Assembly (NCBI GenBank): GCA_903839875.1
Contig: CAIMDZ010000194.1
Coordinates: 1-64,000, forward strand
Direction of reading: 5' to 3'
DNA length: 64,000 nucleotides
Source of the DNA: an uncultured Bacteroidota bacterium
GTDB lineage: Bacteria > Bacteroidota > Bacteroidia > Chitinophagales > Chitinophagaceae
The notes below the pieces were generated by a model, which worked only from the letters and a program-made list of their open reading frames with translations, searched no databases and was not told the origin of the DNA. This document shows, piece after piece, positions 7,617-16,434 of the stretch. The position numbers and the translations under genes were made by a program. Each line of letters begins with the position of its first letter. The first letter of the stretch is position 1.

Positions 7617-8057
7617 ATGAGTGAATCATTTGCCAAAAAGGAAAAAGAAAAAAGAAAAGCTAAAGAAAGACAAGACAAGGCTCAGAAAATGAAAGAGCGT
7701 AAGTCGAATAACACTAAAGGAAAAAGCCTTGAAGATATGATGGCTTACCTGGATGAGAATGGAAATATTTCTTCTACTCCGCCGGATCCTTCAAAAAGGA
7801 GAGAAGTAAACATTGATGATATTCAACTGGGTGCAGCAAAACCAGGTGCACCGGAAGACCCGCAAAGGCATGGCATTGTGGCATTCTTTAATGATGCAAA
7901 GGGTTATGGATTCATCACTGACAATCAAACTAAAGAGAATGTATTTGTGCATGCTAACCAGCTATCACAGCCTGTAAAAGAAAGGGACAAAGTTACTTTT
8001 GAAAAGGAAAGAACACCGAAGGGTTACAGTGCCACAAACGTAAAGAAAGTAGGATAA
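7617..8057 (+). CDS. Cold-shock-domain protein with charged N-terminal extension
   Basis: An RNA/ssDNA-binding protein of 146 residues. The first 75 or so residues are highly charged (FAKKEKEKRKAKERQDKAQKMKERK), followed by a cold-shock domain from about residue 82: GIVAFFNDAKGYGFITDNQTKENVFVHANQL, which holds RNP1 (KGYGFI) and RNP2 (VFVHA). The basic tail is common in Bacteroidota CSD proteins and likely adds nonspecific RNA binding. It lies 46 bases upstream of a second, compact CSD gene on the same strand and probably shares its transcript, which ends at the strong terminator at 8320. Confidence 0.9.
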   Translation: MSESFAKKEKEKRKAKERQDKAQKMKERKSNNTKGKSLEDMMAYLDENGNISSTPPDPSKRREVNIDDIQLGAAKPGAPEDPQRHGIVAFFNDAKGYGFITDNQTKENVFVHANQLSQPVKERDKVTFEKERTPKGYSATNVKKVG

Positions 8058-8103
8058 AATAGTTTTTCATTCAATCAATTAATAACAATTAAACAATCAG
8101 AAA

Positions 8104-8295
8104 ATGCAAGAAGGTACAGTAAAGTTTTTTAATGGAACTAAAGGTTTTGGTTTCATTACCCCATCAAAAGGTGGCGAAGATATTTTTGTTCATGTTTCCG
8201 GACTTCAGGATGAGATCCGCGAAAATGATAAGGTATCTTTTGAAGTGCAAAATGGTAAAAAAGGCTTAAATGCAGTTAACGTAAGAGTTATATAA
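8104..8295 (+). CDS. CspA-family cold-shock protein
   Basis: A compact 63-residue protein made only of the cold-shock fold. It starts MQEGTVKFFNGTKGFGFI, with RNP1 (KGFGFI) and RNP2 (IFVHV), and ends with the usual VSFEV...GLNAVNVRVI strand. These small OB-fold proteins melt RNA secondary structure at low temperature and act as general RNA chaperones. It is the second gene of a two-gene csp transcript and is followed 24 bases later by a clear intrinsic terminator. Confidence 0.94.
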   Translation: MQEGTVKFFNGTKGFGFITPSKGGEDIFVHVSGLQDEIRENDKVSFEVQNGKKGLNAVNVRVI

Positions 8296-8319
8296 TTACC
8301 AGGCAGTTACTTATTATTA

Positions 8320-8345
8320 AAGCTCCGCAATCCGGAGCTTTTTTT
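8320..8345 (+). terminator. Rho-independent terminator after csp genes
   Basis: AAGCTCCG, loop CAATC, CGGAGCTT and a run of seven T residues. It is placed right after the second csp gene. Confidence 0.9.
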
Positions 8346-8364
8346 GTGTTCTATCCTCCTCCAA

Positions 8365-8667
8365 TCAGCCGACCGGAACAAGGATTTTGCATTTTTCAGC
8401 CAGCATGATATCAGTATAGACCTTATCAATAAATAAAGAGGTAGCCATATTTTTGCTATTGTTTATTTCATTGAAAAGTGGTGTGTAACCATGCTTCTCC
8501 TTAATGGAGAGCAATTCGAATTTTTTGATCTGTAACCAGGTTGGGAAATGCTGTCCGTTAATACAGCAGAATATGGTTTGAAGATTTTCGGATGTTTCGA
8601 TAGAATAGCTTAGCAGTATCGGGATGGATGTTTCACCGGGAGAACTAACTGTAATTGATTTGCTCAT
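8365..8667 (-). CDS. Hypothetical protein, 100 residues
   Basis: Not recognised. From MSKSITVSSPGETSIPILLSYSIETSENLQTIF the protein is mostly short strands and amphipathic helices, with no signal peptide or membrane segment. It contains a central KHGYTPLFNEINNSKNMATSLFID stretch. The track start 12 codons earlier would overlap the desaturase gene, so the ATG at 8667 is preferred, leaving a 19-base gap. It lies directly downstream of the desaturase on the same strand and may be cotranscribed. No function is proposed. Confidence 0.6.
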   Translation of the reverse strand: MSKSITVSSPGETSIPILLSYSIETSENLQTIFCCINGQHFPTWLQIKKFELLSIKEKHGYTPLFNEINNSKNMATSLFIDKVYTDIMLAEKCKILVPVG

Positions 8668-8686
8668 ATAATTTAGTTTAACCTGA

Positions 8687-9451
8687 TTAAAAAGTTGATT
8701 CAATTTCGGAATATGCCATTACGGGTATTTTTGCAATTTTAATAATGCCAATTTTTGCCAGTAACCGGATAAGAGGATAGATAGGATCAATCTCATGCCA
8801 TCTGCTGCCGAAATTAATGGATGAAGGGTATTTGTGATGGTTATTGTGGTAAGACTCACCCAGCATCAGTATATCAATGAACAGCAGGTTCATGGATGTA
8901 TTCTTCAGTTTGAAATTGATGTATCCGTATTTATGTGCAAACCAGTTGATGACGGCGCCATGCACCGCTCCCATTGAAACGATTATTGGCAGTAACAGGA
9001 ATACCCATGCATTGGTTGCGAAAAACACGAAGAAGAGTATATATATACCTACCCATATTATTCTTGAGGCAGAACTGTTGGCGATCCGTTCGAATGCAGG
9101 CCATTCAGGCAAATTCTTTGTAAAACGGCTTTCTATTTCCATTCTTCCTTTAATGATATCCTGGTAAAAGCCACGTGTGCGCCACATCATTGTGAAAATA
9201 TTGGCAGAAAAGGAAGGTGAATGCGGGTCTTTGTCGGTATCGGTATATGCATGGTGCAGCCTGTGCATAATTGCGTAAGCCCTTGGGCTCATGTATGAAG
9301 ACCCCTGCGTGATGTAAGCGATAATAAAGAAAAAGCGTTCCCAGCCTTTGCTCATACTAAATGCGCCATGGGCTGCATATCTATGTTGAAAGAATGTTTG
9401 AGAAAACAGAGACGCATACCAAAGTGTAATAAAAAAAATAAGGATTATCAT
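8687..9451 (-). CDS. Fatty acid desaturase (acyl-CoA / acyl-lipid delta-9 type)
   Basis: Integral-membrane di-iron desaturase that introduces a double bond into a saturated acyl chain. The 254-residue protein shows all three histidine boxes: HRYAAH (residues 23-28), HRLHH (64-68) and HNNHH near 203, with a further WFAHKYGY near 170. Four hydrophobic stretches surround them, including the N-terminal one (MIILIFFITLWYASLF). The length is shorter than animal enzymes but normal for bacterial ones. Being next to the cold-shock genes fits a role in adapting membrane fluidity, though the genes are divergent from or convergent with each other and no shared regulation is seen. Confidence 0.92.
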   Translation of the reverse strand: MIILIFFITLWYASLFSQTFFQHRYAAHGAFSMSKGWERFFFIIAYITQGSSYMSPRAYAIMHRLHHAYTDTDKDPHSPSFSANIFTMMWRTRGFYQDIIKGRMEIESRFTKNLPEWPAFERIANSSASRIIWVGIYILFFVFFATNAWVFLLLPIIVSMGAVHGAVINWFAHKYGYINFKLKNTSMNLLFIDILMLGESYHNNHHKYPSSINFGSRWHEIDPIYPLIRLLAKIGIIKIAKIPVMAYSEIESTF

Positions 9452-9718
9452 AAAAAAATGAGATTATTAACAGAAGTGCGGAAAAATAAATCTCACAAAA
9501 TCCCCGGGGAGGTAATGAAAAATGACAGATTCGCTATCTCTGGTTTTCATAAAGTTAAACATTTTCATGTTAAGATGAACAAAAATGTTTACAGCGTTAT
9601 ACTCATTATTAATTATAAATGGGTATTGTACCCCAATTCCAATGAAAAGCTATGGGCAATTACAACATAATTTATAAATACGCGTTTATCCATTGCCCTT
9701 TACAATTATTTTATTCTT

Positions 9719-9726
9719 TACATTTG
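9719..9726 (+). promoter_or_regulatory. TACATTTG -7 box before the acyltransferase gene
   Basis: TACATTTG matches TAnnTTTG and ends 16 bases before the start codon. A TTG occurs 23 bases upstream (9693-9695), which is at the loose end of the usual spacing. Confidence 0.45.
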
Positions 9727-9741
9727 GAGCAATAACGATAA

Positions 9742-10956
9742 ATGGGAAAGACCTCAAGCAAAGTAGCATACCTGGATGGTATACGGGGAGTAGCTGCCTT
9801 TTTAGTATTTTTTCATCACTTTTTACTGGCATTTTATAGCGCCTTTTTCAATTCGGATGCGACTAATTCACATCTGAATAACCTGGAGATCAGGTATGGC
9901 CAGAGTGTGCTGAGCGTTTTCTCGAACGGGCATTTCATGGTATGCATTTTCTTTGTACTGAGCGGGTTTGTATTAAGCAGGAAATACTTTCAGAACAATA
10001 ATTTTGAAATTATTGTTTCAGGGGCGCACCGGAGGTTTCTGCGGTTATACATCCCTGTTGCCACAGTAATGATACTTGGTTATATTTTACTGAAAGCCGG
10101 ATTGTATTACAATGTGGCGGCGGGCAAGATAACTCATTCCGTATGGTGGCTGAGCCAGTTATGGGTGTTTCCCGATCCTCCTTTATTAAAGCTTTGGCAA
10201 TGCCTGAAAGTACAAACCATGTTTTTTAATGACAGTACTTTTGATACCAGCCTCTGGACGATGGCAATAGAGCTTACCGGTTCATTTTTTGTATTCGCAT
10301 TCCTTGCTCTTACCCATAATATAAAGAACAAGTTTGTCATACTAATCATCGTACTTGTGTATTGTAAGATTACGGAGCAGGCAATATTATCTGATTTTGT
10401 ATTCGGAATAGGTCTCAATTATATAGAGCCAAGGGCGTTTAAAGTAAATAAATTCTTTACGCTGTTAATTGTTCTTTTTTTATTTGCAAGCGGGCTTATT
10501 TTAGGTTCGTATCCCAGCAACTGGGAGATCAAAGGCACCCTATATGAGCATCTTCCAGAATGGATATTTCAATATAGAGGTTGGTTCCATGTTATCGGTG
10601 CATTTTTTGTTGTATTGGCATTTGTGATATCTCCTGTGCTTCAGCGCTTGTTTAGTTTGAAACCATTCAGATTCTTAGGTTATATTTCATTTGCCTTTTA
10701 TTTGTTGCATCCGCTGGTTATCGGGTCGTTCAGTTGTTATATGTTTTTGCATATTTATGAACGGTGGGGTTATAACCATTCCACTGTTGCAGTATTTGTG
10801 GCTACTATCCCTGTATGTATTTTAGTATCATGGCTTATGACGCGGTTTATTGATGATCCCGGGATCAGGTTTTCAAAATATGTATATGAACGCTGGTTAA
10901 AGAAAAGCACTGTGCCATTCCAAAACAATGAATCCATATCAGATAATTCTAAATAG
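9742..10956 (+). CDS. Acyltransferase family 3 (OafA/YrhL-like) membrane protein
   Basis: A 404-residue polytopic protein that transfers acyl groups, usually acetyl, to sugars of cell-surface polysaccharide. It begins KVAYLDGIRGVAAFLVFFHHF, the conserved R/H signature of the acyl_transf_3 domain. It carries FFVLSGFVLSRKYF near residue 74 and R-x10-type loop residues, with about ten hydrophobic segments to residue 375, and ends with a hydrophilic tail. No C-terminal SGNH domain is attached. It is preceded by a TAnnTTTG box. Its substrate cannot be read from the context, as neighbours are fatty-acid and lysine-synthesis genes. Confidence 0.88.
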   Translation: MGKTSSKVAYLDGIRGVAAFLVFFHHFLLAFYSAFFNSDATNSHLNNLEIRYGQSVLSVFSNGHFMVCIFFVLSGFVLSRKYFQNNNFEIIVSGAHRRFLRLYIPVATVMILGYILLKAGLYYNVAAGKITHSVWWLSQLWVFPDPPLLKLWQCLKVQTMFFNDSTFDTSLWTMAIELTGSFFVFAFLALTHNIKNKFVILIIVLVYCKITEQAILSDFVFGIGLNYIEPRAFKVNKFFTLLIVLFLFASGLILGSYPSNWEIKGTLYEHLPEWIFQYRGWFHVIGAFFVVLAFVISPVLQRLFSLKPFRFLGYISFAFYLLHPLVIGSFSCYMFLHIYERWGYNHSTVAVFVATIPVCILVSWLMTRFIDDPGIRFSKYVYERWLKKSTVPFQNNESISDNSK

Positions 10957-11023
10957 TGCCTGATTATATGTTTGTTCAGCTTTTTTAATCAAAATGCAGG
11001 CACAGAACTTGTTTAATTATTCT

Positions 11024-11031
11024 TACTTTTG
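11024..11031 (+). promoter_or_regulatory. TACTTTTG -7 box before accA
   Basis: TACTTTTG matches TAnnTTTG and lies 18 bases upstream of the preferred accA ATG. No well-spaced -33 TTG was found, so the call is moderate. Confidence 0.45.
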
Positions 11032-11049
11032 TACTCCCAAATAATGGTT

Positions 11050-12045
11050 ATGCAATTTCTGGATTTTGAAAAGCCGCTTGAAGACCTGTATGCCCAGATT
11101 CATAAACTAAAGGAAATGTCTGTCAAGAATAAGGTAGATGTTACTAACAGCATACGTGAACTTGAAACTGCCATAGATATTACCCGGACGCAGATCTATG
11201 AAAACCTTACTCCATGGCAACGCGTGCAATTAAGCCGTCATCCTGAAAGGCCATATACCCTATATTATATTGAAAAGTTATTTGCCAACTTTACTGAATT
11301 GTATGGTGACAGGCAGGTGAGGGATGATAAAGCGATGGTAGGTGGCATGGCAGAACTGAATGGCCAGCCGGTAATGGTTATCGGGCAGCAGAAAGGGACA
11401 AATACCAAAATGAGGCAAATGCGTAATTTTGGTATGGCAAATCCTGAAGGCTACCGCAAGGCATTGCGCCTCATGAAGATCGCTGAGAAATTTAACCGGC
11501 CCATAATTACCCTGATTGATACCCCCGGCGCTTTTCCCGGACTGGAAGCAGAAGAACGCGGACAGGCAGAGGCGATTGCCCGCAATCTTTTTGAAATGGT
11601 GAATATGAGGGTGCCTGTAGTGTGCGTTATTATTGGTGAAGGTGCATCTGGCGGTGCACTGGGTATAGGAGTAGGCGACAAAGTAGCCATGATGGAAAAT
11701 ACCTGGTATTCAGTTATTTCCCCCGAATCCTGCTCATCCATATTATGGAGAAGCTGGAATTTCAAAGAAAAAGCTGCGGAACAATTGAAGCTTACCTCGC
11801 AGGATATGAGCGGTTTCGGACTTGTGGATGATGTAATTCCTGAACCAATTGGCGGAGCACATACAGACCCTGAAAAAACTGTAGAAACTTTAAAATCATA
11901 TCTTATAAGCACAATCAACGGATTGAAGAAAATTGATCCGGATACCCGAATAAGCCAGCGGATAGAAAAACTATCCAAAATGGGTTTTTATGATGAAACA
12001 GAAATACCTGTGGAAAACAGCACACTTGCCCATATGGGCGCCTGA
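11050..12045 (+). CDS. accA: Acetyl-CoA carboxylase carboxyltransferase subunit alpha
   Basis: One half of the carboxyltransferase that, with AccD, moves CO2 from biotin to acetyl-CoA to give malonyl-CoA, the first committed step of fatty-acid synthesis. The protein begins [23 protein letters not shown], matching the family start; ATG 11050 is chosen over ATG 11044 and the TTG at 11029. The crotonase-fold core is intact: [31 protein letters not shown], the oxyanion region [31 protein letters not shown]. Length is close to the usual 315-320. accD is not in the window. dapA follows after about 100 bases and may be separately expressed. Confidence 0.95.
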   Translation: MQFLDFEKPLEDLYAQIHKLKEMSVKNKVDVTNSIRELETAIDITRTQIYENLTPWQRVQLSRHPERPYTLYYIEKLFANFTELYGDRQVRDDKAMVGGMAELNGQPVMVIGQQKGTNTKMRQMRNFGMANPEGYRKALRLMKIAEKFNRPIITLIDTPGAFPGLEAEERGQAEAIARNLFEMVNMRVPVVCVIIGEGASGGALGIGVGDKVAMMENTWYSVISPESCSSILWRSWNFKEKAAEQLKLTSQDMSGFGLVDDVIPEPIGGAHTDPEKTVETLKSYLISTINGLKKIDPDTRISQRIEKLSKMGFYDETEIPVENSTLAHMGA

Positions 12046-12149
12046 TCATAATATTGATAAATTGATTTTTTTTTGGACTTAGTGCATAACTTATAACCCC
12101 TTTCCACAAACCTGGCCCATTTTTTTTACCATTAAATAAAAAAGCAAAA

Positions 12150-13031
12150 ATGGCTTATCAACAGCTTAAGGGTACCGGTGTAGCATTGGTTACACCATTT
12201 CTTAAAAACGGGAATATTGATTTTCCCGCTCTCGAAAAATTAGTTAGTAATGTGATCAGGGGAGGTGTAGACTTTCTTGTGGCACTTGGAACCACTGCCG
12301 AAACTCCAACGCTTACGGCCGAAGAAAAACAAACAGTTCTTTCATCCATAGTTAAATATGGTGATGGGAAAGTTCCGGTTGTTTGTGGCATTGGCGGCAA
12401 CAATACGGAAGAGGTGATTCATCAGCTTAAAAGCTTTGATCTGCGTGGCGTTGATGCTATACTGAGTGTGGCTCCTTATTACAACCGGCCTTCACAGGAA
12501 GGAATATATCTGCATTTTAAAGCAGTGGCGGCTGCTACTAATAAACCAATTATCCTTTACAATGTGCCTGCCCGTACAGGATGTAATATTTTACCTGCCA
12601 CTGTGCTTCGTCTTGCTGCCGATTGCAAAAACATTATCGGCGTAAAAGAAGCCAGCGGGAACATGGTGCAATGCATGGAGTTACTGCAACAGAAACCCGA
12701 TGGTTTCACTGTTCTGTCGGGAGACGACAACCTCGTACTTGCCCAGATGGCCATTGGAATGGAGGGGATTATTTCCGTTGCAGCCAATTGTTTTACAAAG
12801 GAAATGACAGACATGATCAACCTCGCTATTGTCGGGAAGTTCGACAAGGCGCGTAAAGTACATTATAAAATGCTTACAGGTATAGATCTGTTGTTTGCTG
12901 ATGGCAATCCTCCCGGCGTGAAATATGTGCTCAGCCAGCAGGGTGTTTGTCTGAATGTTCTACGCCTGCCTTTGACAACGGTTAGTGAAACGACAGCAAA
13001 AAAACTGACCGCTTTTCTCAAGACGATTTAA
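12150..13031 (+). CDS. dapA: 4-hydroxy-tetrahydrodipicolinate synthase
   Basis: Condenses pyruvate with aspartate semialdehyde in the first dedicated step of the lysine/diaminopimelate branch. The 293-residue TIM barrel has the family landmarks: GTGVALVTPF at the N-terminus, LGTTAETPTLT (catalytic Thr pair), YYNRPSQEG with the conserved Tyr, YNVPARTG, and the Schiff-base lysine in IIGVKEASG at about residue 165. All are present. It is followed by a strong hairpin and preceded by an A-rich leader (AAATAAAAAAGC). It is not adjacent to other lysine genes. Confidence 0.96.
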   Translation: MAYQQLKGTGVALVTPFLKNGNIDFPALEKLVSNVIRGGVDFLVALGTTAETPTLTAEEKQTVLSSIVKYGDGKVPVVCGIGGNNTEEVIHQLKSFDLRGVDAILSVAPYYNRPSQEGIYLHFKAVAAATNKPIILYNVPARTGCNILPATVLRLAADCKNIIGVKEASGNMVQCMELLQQKPDGFTVLSGDDNLVLAQMAIGMEGIISVAANCFTKEMTDMINLAIVGKFDKARKVHYKMLTGIDLLFADGNPPGVKYVLSQQGVCLNVLRLPLTTVSETTAKKLTAFLKTI

Positions 13032-13059
13032 AGTTGAAATATTTTTTCATTGAGTTGAT

Positions 13060-13094
13060 CAGATGTGCCACACTTCAAAAGTGTGGCACATCTG
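13060..13094. terminator. 15-bp perfect hairpin after dapA
   Basis: CAGATGTGCCACACT, loop TCAAA, AGTGTGGCACATCTG. The stem is perfect over 15 pairs but has no T tract on either strand, so it could be an mRNA-stabilising hairpin instead of a terminator. Confidence 0.6.
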
Positions 13095-13211
13095 CGTTAT
13101 TGCTTGTTTGCCATTCTTACCCGCTTAAACCAGCGGCAAGGGATGAATTTTAACCATACATTCACCTCTGTTCACTGAAAATATCAGTAACTTACAGCAC
13201 TTATTATTTGT

Positions 13212-14492
13212 ATGGCTAAAATGAAATTCCGGCTTCGGGCCCTGATCGTATTTATTTTGATACTTTCCTCGGTATCGGCAAATGCCGCAAAAATATTCAT
13301 CCCGATGGATGCAGACAATCAGCGTAACCATCTCAAGGCTTATGGTGTTGCCTATGCTGCGCTGAAGGCTAATATTACTATTGACTGGCTGCTGAATTAC
13401 AAAGGGGGCAGCTTTTGCATGGATGATATAGAAAGCATAGAGCGCATGTGCAAACTGCGCGGAGTAAGTTATGAAGTGATCAGTGACGCGCAGTACACCG
13501 GGATTATCAATGAAATTTCTAATCCTGACTTTAACGGCGATATCATAAAACTGGAAAAAGCGCCAAAGATAGCGGTGTACACACCACCCAATAAGGAACC
13601 ATGGGATGATGCCGTTACACTTGTGCTCACCTATGCCGAGATCCCATTTGATAAGGTTTATGATGACGAGGTACTGGACGATAACCTGCCTAAATATGAC
13701 TGGCTGCATCTGCACCATGAAGATTTTACCGGGCAGTATGGCAAATTCTGGGCACAATACCACAATGCCACGTGGTACCAAAACGACCAGCATTCAGCAG
13801 AGGTTATGGCAGCCAAACATGGTTATAAAAAAGTGTCGCAACTGAAACTGGCAATTGCAAAGAAGATCCGCGATTTCGTAGCAGGGGGTGGTTATATGTT
13901 TGCCATGTGCTCTGCTACCGACACGTATGATATTGCACTTGCCGCGGAAGGTGTGGATATTTGCGATGTTCCGTTTGATGGCGACCCAATGGACCCGAAT
14001 GCCCAAAGTAAACTCGATTATACGAAGTCATTTGCATTTAAAGATTTCAGCCTGGTGACGAATCCTTATGAATATGAATATTCAAGTATTGATAACACAA
14101 TAGCCCACCGTCCCGACCTGATGAAGGTGGATTATTTCAGCCTGTTCACTTTTTCGGCCAAGTTTGACCCTGTACCAAGTATGCTTACACAGGACCATAC
14201 CACTACCATAAAAGGATTTATGGGGCAAACAACAGCCTTTAAAAAAGAACTGTTGAAATCGAGTGTTCTGGTAATGGGCGACAATAAAATGATGAACGAA
14301 GCCAGATATATACATGGTGAATTTGGCAAGGGTACCTGGACATTCTATGGCGGTCATGACCCCGAAGACTACCAACATATGATCTACGATCCGCCGACTG
14401 ATCTGAGTCTGCATCCTAATTCACCCGGTTACCGCCTTATTTTGAATAATGTGCTGTTCCCGGCGGCAAGGAAAAAACCAAGGAAGACGTAA
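13212..14492 (+). CDS. Conserved secreted protein, Bacteroidota-specific family
   Basis: A 426-residue protein with a clear signal peptide (MKFRLRALIVFILILSSVSANAA) and a mature part beginning KIFIPMDADNQRNHLKAYGVAYAALKANITIDWLLNYKGGSF. Relatives are widespread in this phylum and, as far as I recall, are often labelled asparagine synthetase B, but no glutaminase or ATP-pyrophosphatase motif is visible, so that label is not adopted. The HH-containing DWLHLHHEDFTGQYGKF and the MFAMCSATDTYDIALAAEGVDI segment resemble class-I glutamine-amidotransferase-like Rossmann folds. The late HGEFGKGTWTFYGGHDPEDYQH is also conserved-looking and histidine-rich. Monocistronic. Export to the periplasm is the only firm statement. 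Confidence 0.6.
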   Translation: MAKMKFRLRALIVFILILSSVSANAAKIFIPMDADNQRNHLKAYGVAYAALKANITIDWLLNYKGGSFCMDDIESIERMCKLRGVSYEVISDAQYTGIINEISNPDFNGDIIKLEKAPKIAVYTPPNKEPWDDAVTLVLTYAEIPFDKVYDDEVLDDNLPKYDWLHLHHEDFTGQYGKFWAQYHNATWYQNDQHSAEVMAAKHGYKKVSQLKLAIAKKIRDFVAGGGYMFAMCSATDTYDIALAAEGVDICDVPFDGDPMDPNAQSKLDYTKSFAFKDFSLVTNPYEYEYSSIDNTIAHRPDLMKVDYFSLFTFSAKFDPVPSMLTQDHTTTIKGFMGQTTAFKKELLKSSVLVMGDNKMMNEARYIHGEFGKGTWTFYGGHDPEDYQHMIYDPPTDLSLHPNSPGYRLILNNVLFPAARKKPRKT

Positions 14493-14681
14493 TATATCTC
14501 ACGCGGTATAAGTCATTGCAGGAAAATGGTTCACGCGCAAAGGCGCAATTCTCCATGTTGCGTTTTTAAGGTAGCAAAATGTCCATATTTCCTGATGTAG
14601 TAATTTACCTTGTTTTCGGCGGGGATACTTTCGCATAACAGCTTCAACAAACGTATGTTTAATTTTTTATTGAAAAAATCT

Positions 14682-14715
14682 TTGCGGGGATTTAGGTTTT
14701 TTCTTTTTACTTTTG
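14682..14715 (+). promoter_or_regulatory. Promoter of tRNA-Leu
   Basis: TTG at 14682-14684 and TACTTTTG at 14708-14715 are separated by 23 bases. The box ends about 60 bases upstream of the tRNA. The annotated recombinase frame runs antisense over it. Confidence 0.5.
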
Positions 14716-16434
14716 CATCCCCTCAATGCAGCGATGATTCAGGCTTTTGGTTTGGAACAGAGTTGTTGAAAAAGATGCGGCGATGGCGAAACTGGTAGAC
14801 GCACTACTTTGAGGTGGTAGCGCCTGTAACGGGCATGAGAGTTCGAATCTCTTTTGCCGCACATAAGGAGACAAACAGGTTTTACCACCTGTTTGTCTTT
14901 TTTCATTATTGCCTGTATCGCTTGACAGGCTTGCGATTAGCTCAAAAATAGAGTTTACTCTTTCGGTTCGAAATGACCCATTTTTCTTATCATAGACAAT
15001 TCCTGCTGGAAAAACCAGTTTTTGCAGCTTTTCCTTCCGGTCAATATCGCTGGAAACCCACTCTGTAGCCAATCCTATGGACAACCCTATTGCCCCTTCT
15101 ATGGTTACCATAGGGTTCGAAATACCACTGCTCAATTTAGATAGCTGCTTATTGATTACTTGTTGCTCTGAATCAAACCTTCCATAGAACTTATCATAGG
15201 TTTCTTTGTTCATGTCTTTTGTGACATAGTAGCTTTCTTCGATGTTCTCAATTTTACCATTGACTTCCACAAGCTGCTTTTTATAGCTTTGTTCCAAGTC
15301 AAAACTTTCCTTATTTATTTCTTTCCATTTGCTCTCCATTTTTTTATATAAAGGGGCTTTAAGTGTATCCGTCACCTTATAACTATCAAGTAATTCTATA
15401 AACATCTCGTGCATTGTCTTAGCACTTTTATTGCATTTACACCCCTTCGTGCGGCACTTGTAATACCACAAACCCTTTGCCTTTACCACATACCCGGTAA
15501 AAGGCTCATTACAATCACTGCAACGAATGAAAACTTTTAATGGTACAGCATCCTGCTGTTTTTTATGAGGTACTCCATATCCTTCATTATTTTGATGAAT
15601 TTCGTTAACCTTTAAAAACAGTTCCTTAGAAATGAGTTTTTCATGAGTGCTTTCTACTATTTGTCCTTCCAGCATGTTATGGCAAAGCATTCCACAATAA
15701 AAGGGGTTCTTTAGCAGCTTAGTCAAATGTTGTTTGTTAAGGCTAACACCCATGCTTCTTAATTTCTCTAAAATAGCTTCATTTTTCATCCCTTCACTTT
15801 TCCATATAAAGGCTTTCTTTATCTTTTTGCCAACACTGTTTACTTCAATTGTTCTTGTACCGTTAATTTTAATTACGTCATACCCTATTGGCGGTTTGGC
15901 AACCCAAATACCTCTTTTAAACTTCTCTTTCATACCAGCTATTGACCGCTGTTTTCTTAGCTCATTGTCATATTGGGAGAAGATGAATTGTATTGACTGC
16001 TGTAATACCCCGCTGGGATTTGAAGTATCAGAAGGTTGTGTCACTGCATATACCTGCACCCCATACTTTTCTCTAAGTTCCTGTGCAAGCTTTATAGCTC
16101 CACCACCTGTCCGGCTAAAGCGATCAAGCATGTACACAAGAATATGAGAGACCTTTCCCTTGTTCTTTTTTATGAAGTCCAGCATTCGCTGAAATTCCTT
16201 GCGCCCATCAGTCTTGGCACTTTCATAAGTACCACCGAAGTACGCCTCAACCTTTATATTGCTGCGTTGAGCATATTCGTCAATAATCCTACGCTGAATG
16301 TCCAAAGATAGATTGGTATCTGCCTGCTCCTTGCTGGATACCCGTGTATAAACTACTGCCGTATTTATACCGGATGTCCGTGGGGCTATGCGATTATCCT
16401 TAGCGAAATGTGCAAAAGTTGATAGTTGTGTCAT
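14707..16434 (-). CDS. Large serine recombinase (integrase of the island)
   Basis: Site-specific recombinase expected to integrate and excise the island. N-terminal resolvase domain at residues 24-160 with catalytic Ser in YTRVSSKEQ (Ser33) and DRFSRTGGG; recombinase domain with GIWVAKPPIGYD near 190; a four-cysteine zinc ribbon CSDCNEPF...CRTKGCKC near 310-345; and a coiled coil near 370-425. It is preceded by a small ORF overlapping by four bases. Oddly the frame stays open through the tRNA terminator and antisense through the whole tRNA (RFELSCPLQALPPQSSASTSFAIAA), so the last 60 or so residues are an artefact of insertion. The functional protein probably ends around ELIASLSSDTGNNEKRQ near residue 510. 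Confidence 0.9.
   Translation of the reverse strand: MTQLSTFAHFAKDNRIAPRTSGINTAVVYTRVSSKEQADTNLSLDIQRRIIDEYAQRSNIKVEAYFGGTYESAKTDGRKEFQRMLDFIKKNKGKVSHILVYMLDRFSRTGGGAIKLAQELREKYGVQVYAVTQPSDTSNPSGVLQQSIQFIFSQYDNELRKQRSIAGMKEKFKRGIWVAKPPIGYDVIKINGTRTIEVNSVGKKIKKAFIWKSEGMKNEAILEKLRSMGVSLNKQHLTKLLKNPFYCGMLCHNMLEGQIVESTHEKLISKELFLKVNEIHQNNEGYGVPHKKQQDAVPLKVFIRCSDCNEPFTGYVVKAKGLWYYKCRTKGCKCNKSAKTMHEMFIELLDSYKVTDTLKAPLYKKMESKWKEINKESFDLEQSYKKQLVEVNGKIENIEESYYVTKDMNKETYDKFYGRFDSEQQVINKQLSKLSSGISNPMVTIEGAIGLSIGLATEWVSSDIDRKEKLQKLVFPAGIVYDKKNGSFRTERVNSIFELIASLSSDTGNNEKRQTGGKTCLSPYVRQKRFELSCPLQALPPQSSASTSFAIAASFSTTLFQTKSLNHRCIEGMQK
14777..14861 (+). tRNA. tRNA-Leu (anticodon GAG)
   Basis: An 85-base tRNA folds from the sequence: acceptor GCGGCGA/TTGCCGC, D-arm GCG...CGC, anticodon stem CTACT/GGTAG with loop TTGAGGT (anticodon GAG), a long class II variable arm as expected for Leu, T-arm GAGAG-TTCGAAT-CTCTT with the TTCGAAT loop, and discriminator A. 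CCA is not encoded. The 3' side is the attachment point of the genomic island: the serine recombinase gene lies immediately beyond, and a damaged copy of bases 22-85 is found at 41757-41811. Confidence 0.95.
14869..14903 (+). terminator. Terminator of tRNA-Leu
   Basis: GACAAACAGGT, loop TTTACC, ACCTGTTTGTC and TTTTTT. It is directly downstream of the tRNA and antisense to the last codons of the recombinase frame. Confidence 0.88.

Noticed and set aside
9368-9670. A 100-residue plus-strand ORF over the desaturase start and the following intergenic DNA
   Set aside because: Its first part is antisense to the desaturase, composition is unlike a protein, and no homology or ribosome-binding site supports it.
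13212-14492. Calling this gene asparagine synthetase
   Set aside because: No class-II glutaminase N-terminal Cys or PP-loop is visible and the protein has a secretion signal.
14610-14798. A 62-residue ORF over the tRNA-Leu promoter and tRNA start
   Set aside because: It is a chance reading across the promoter and tRNA, not a protein gene.
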